A stretch of DNA of 64,000 nucleotides, from the NCBI GenBank assembly GCA_037179385.1, contig CM074195.1, positions 11,755,887 through 11,819,886 of the forward strand, in the 5' to 3' direction. Of this stretch, positions 63,991-64,000 are shown in pieces. The DNA comes from Holothuria scabra. Taxonomy: Eukaryota; Echinodermata; Holothuroidea; Aspidochirotida; Holothuriidae. Position 1 is the first letter of the stretch. Each line of letters starts with the position of its first letter. The position numbers were made by a program, and so were the translations under genes. Below the pieces are notes generated by a model, which worked only from the letters and a program-made list of their open reading frames with translations, was not told the origin of the DNA and ran no database searches.

Positions 63991-64000
63991 GTAAGCAGTA

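Noticed and set aside
1..64000. CRISPR arrays, operons, bacterial or phage genes
   Set aside because: No regularly spaced repeats, no ribosome-binding-site-led gene chains and no long bacterial-type frames are present. The window is eukaryotic.

Overview
This looks like nuclear DNA of a metazoan. It is AT-rich, has no dense operon-like coding, carries eukaryotic splice sites, and is crowded with small DNA transposons, SINE-like repeats and a LINE fragment. The repeat texture (non-autonomous hAT elements with long C or G tracts, TTAA-flanked MITEs, 'TGACCT' arrays) would fit a marine invertebrate, perhaps an echinoderm. That is an impression only; nothing in the sequence fixes the species.

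One protein-coding gene can be supported. It lies on the + strand from about 40.98 kb to beyond the right edge and encodes the N-terminal part of an M13 family zinc metallopeptidase (neprilysin / endothelin-converting-enzyme type). The ATG exon encodes a polar cytoplasmic tail and one transmembrane helix (type II topology). The last exon in the window carries the Cys-Leu-Thr-Pro-x-x-Cys motif that opens the M13 ectodomain. Between them I propose three very short exons (54, 45 and 24 bp). All are phase 1-1 and multiples of three, and they encode a hydrophilic stalk. The peptidase core, including the HExxH and ExxxD zinc motifs, must lie downstream of the window.

Layout. 1-40.7 kb: no supportable gene; it holds repeats. 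Among them are four hAT-like elements or copies with directly visible 8-bp target-site duplications (three left of the gene, at 9968-10697, 27116-27470 and 30286-30672, and one in the gene's introns at 57531-58312), TTAA-flanked MITEs of two families, a LINE 3' end nested in a MITE, SINE-like repeats, and a tandem duplication of about 350 bp interrupted by one of the hAT elements. 40.98-64 kb: the M13 gene, whose large introns carry more of the same repeats. These include a roughly 1.4-kb hAT-like element holding a long internal inverted repeat, a MITE with an internal 152-bp tandem duplication, and the third copy of the second TTAA family.

Most long reading frames in the window have no recognisable motif and are treated as chance. 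The most interesting points are the chain of symmetric stalk micro-exons in the M13 gene and the nested transposon stratigraphy. I found no clear novel multi-gene system.
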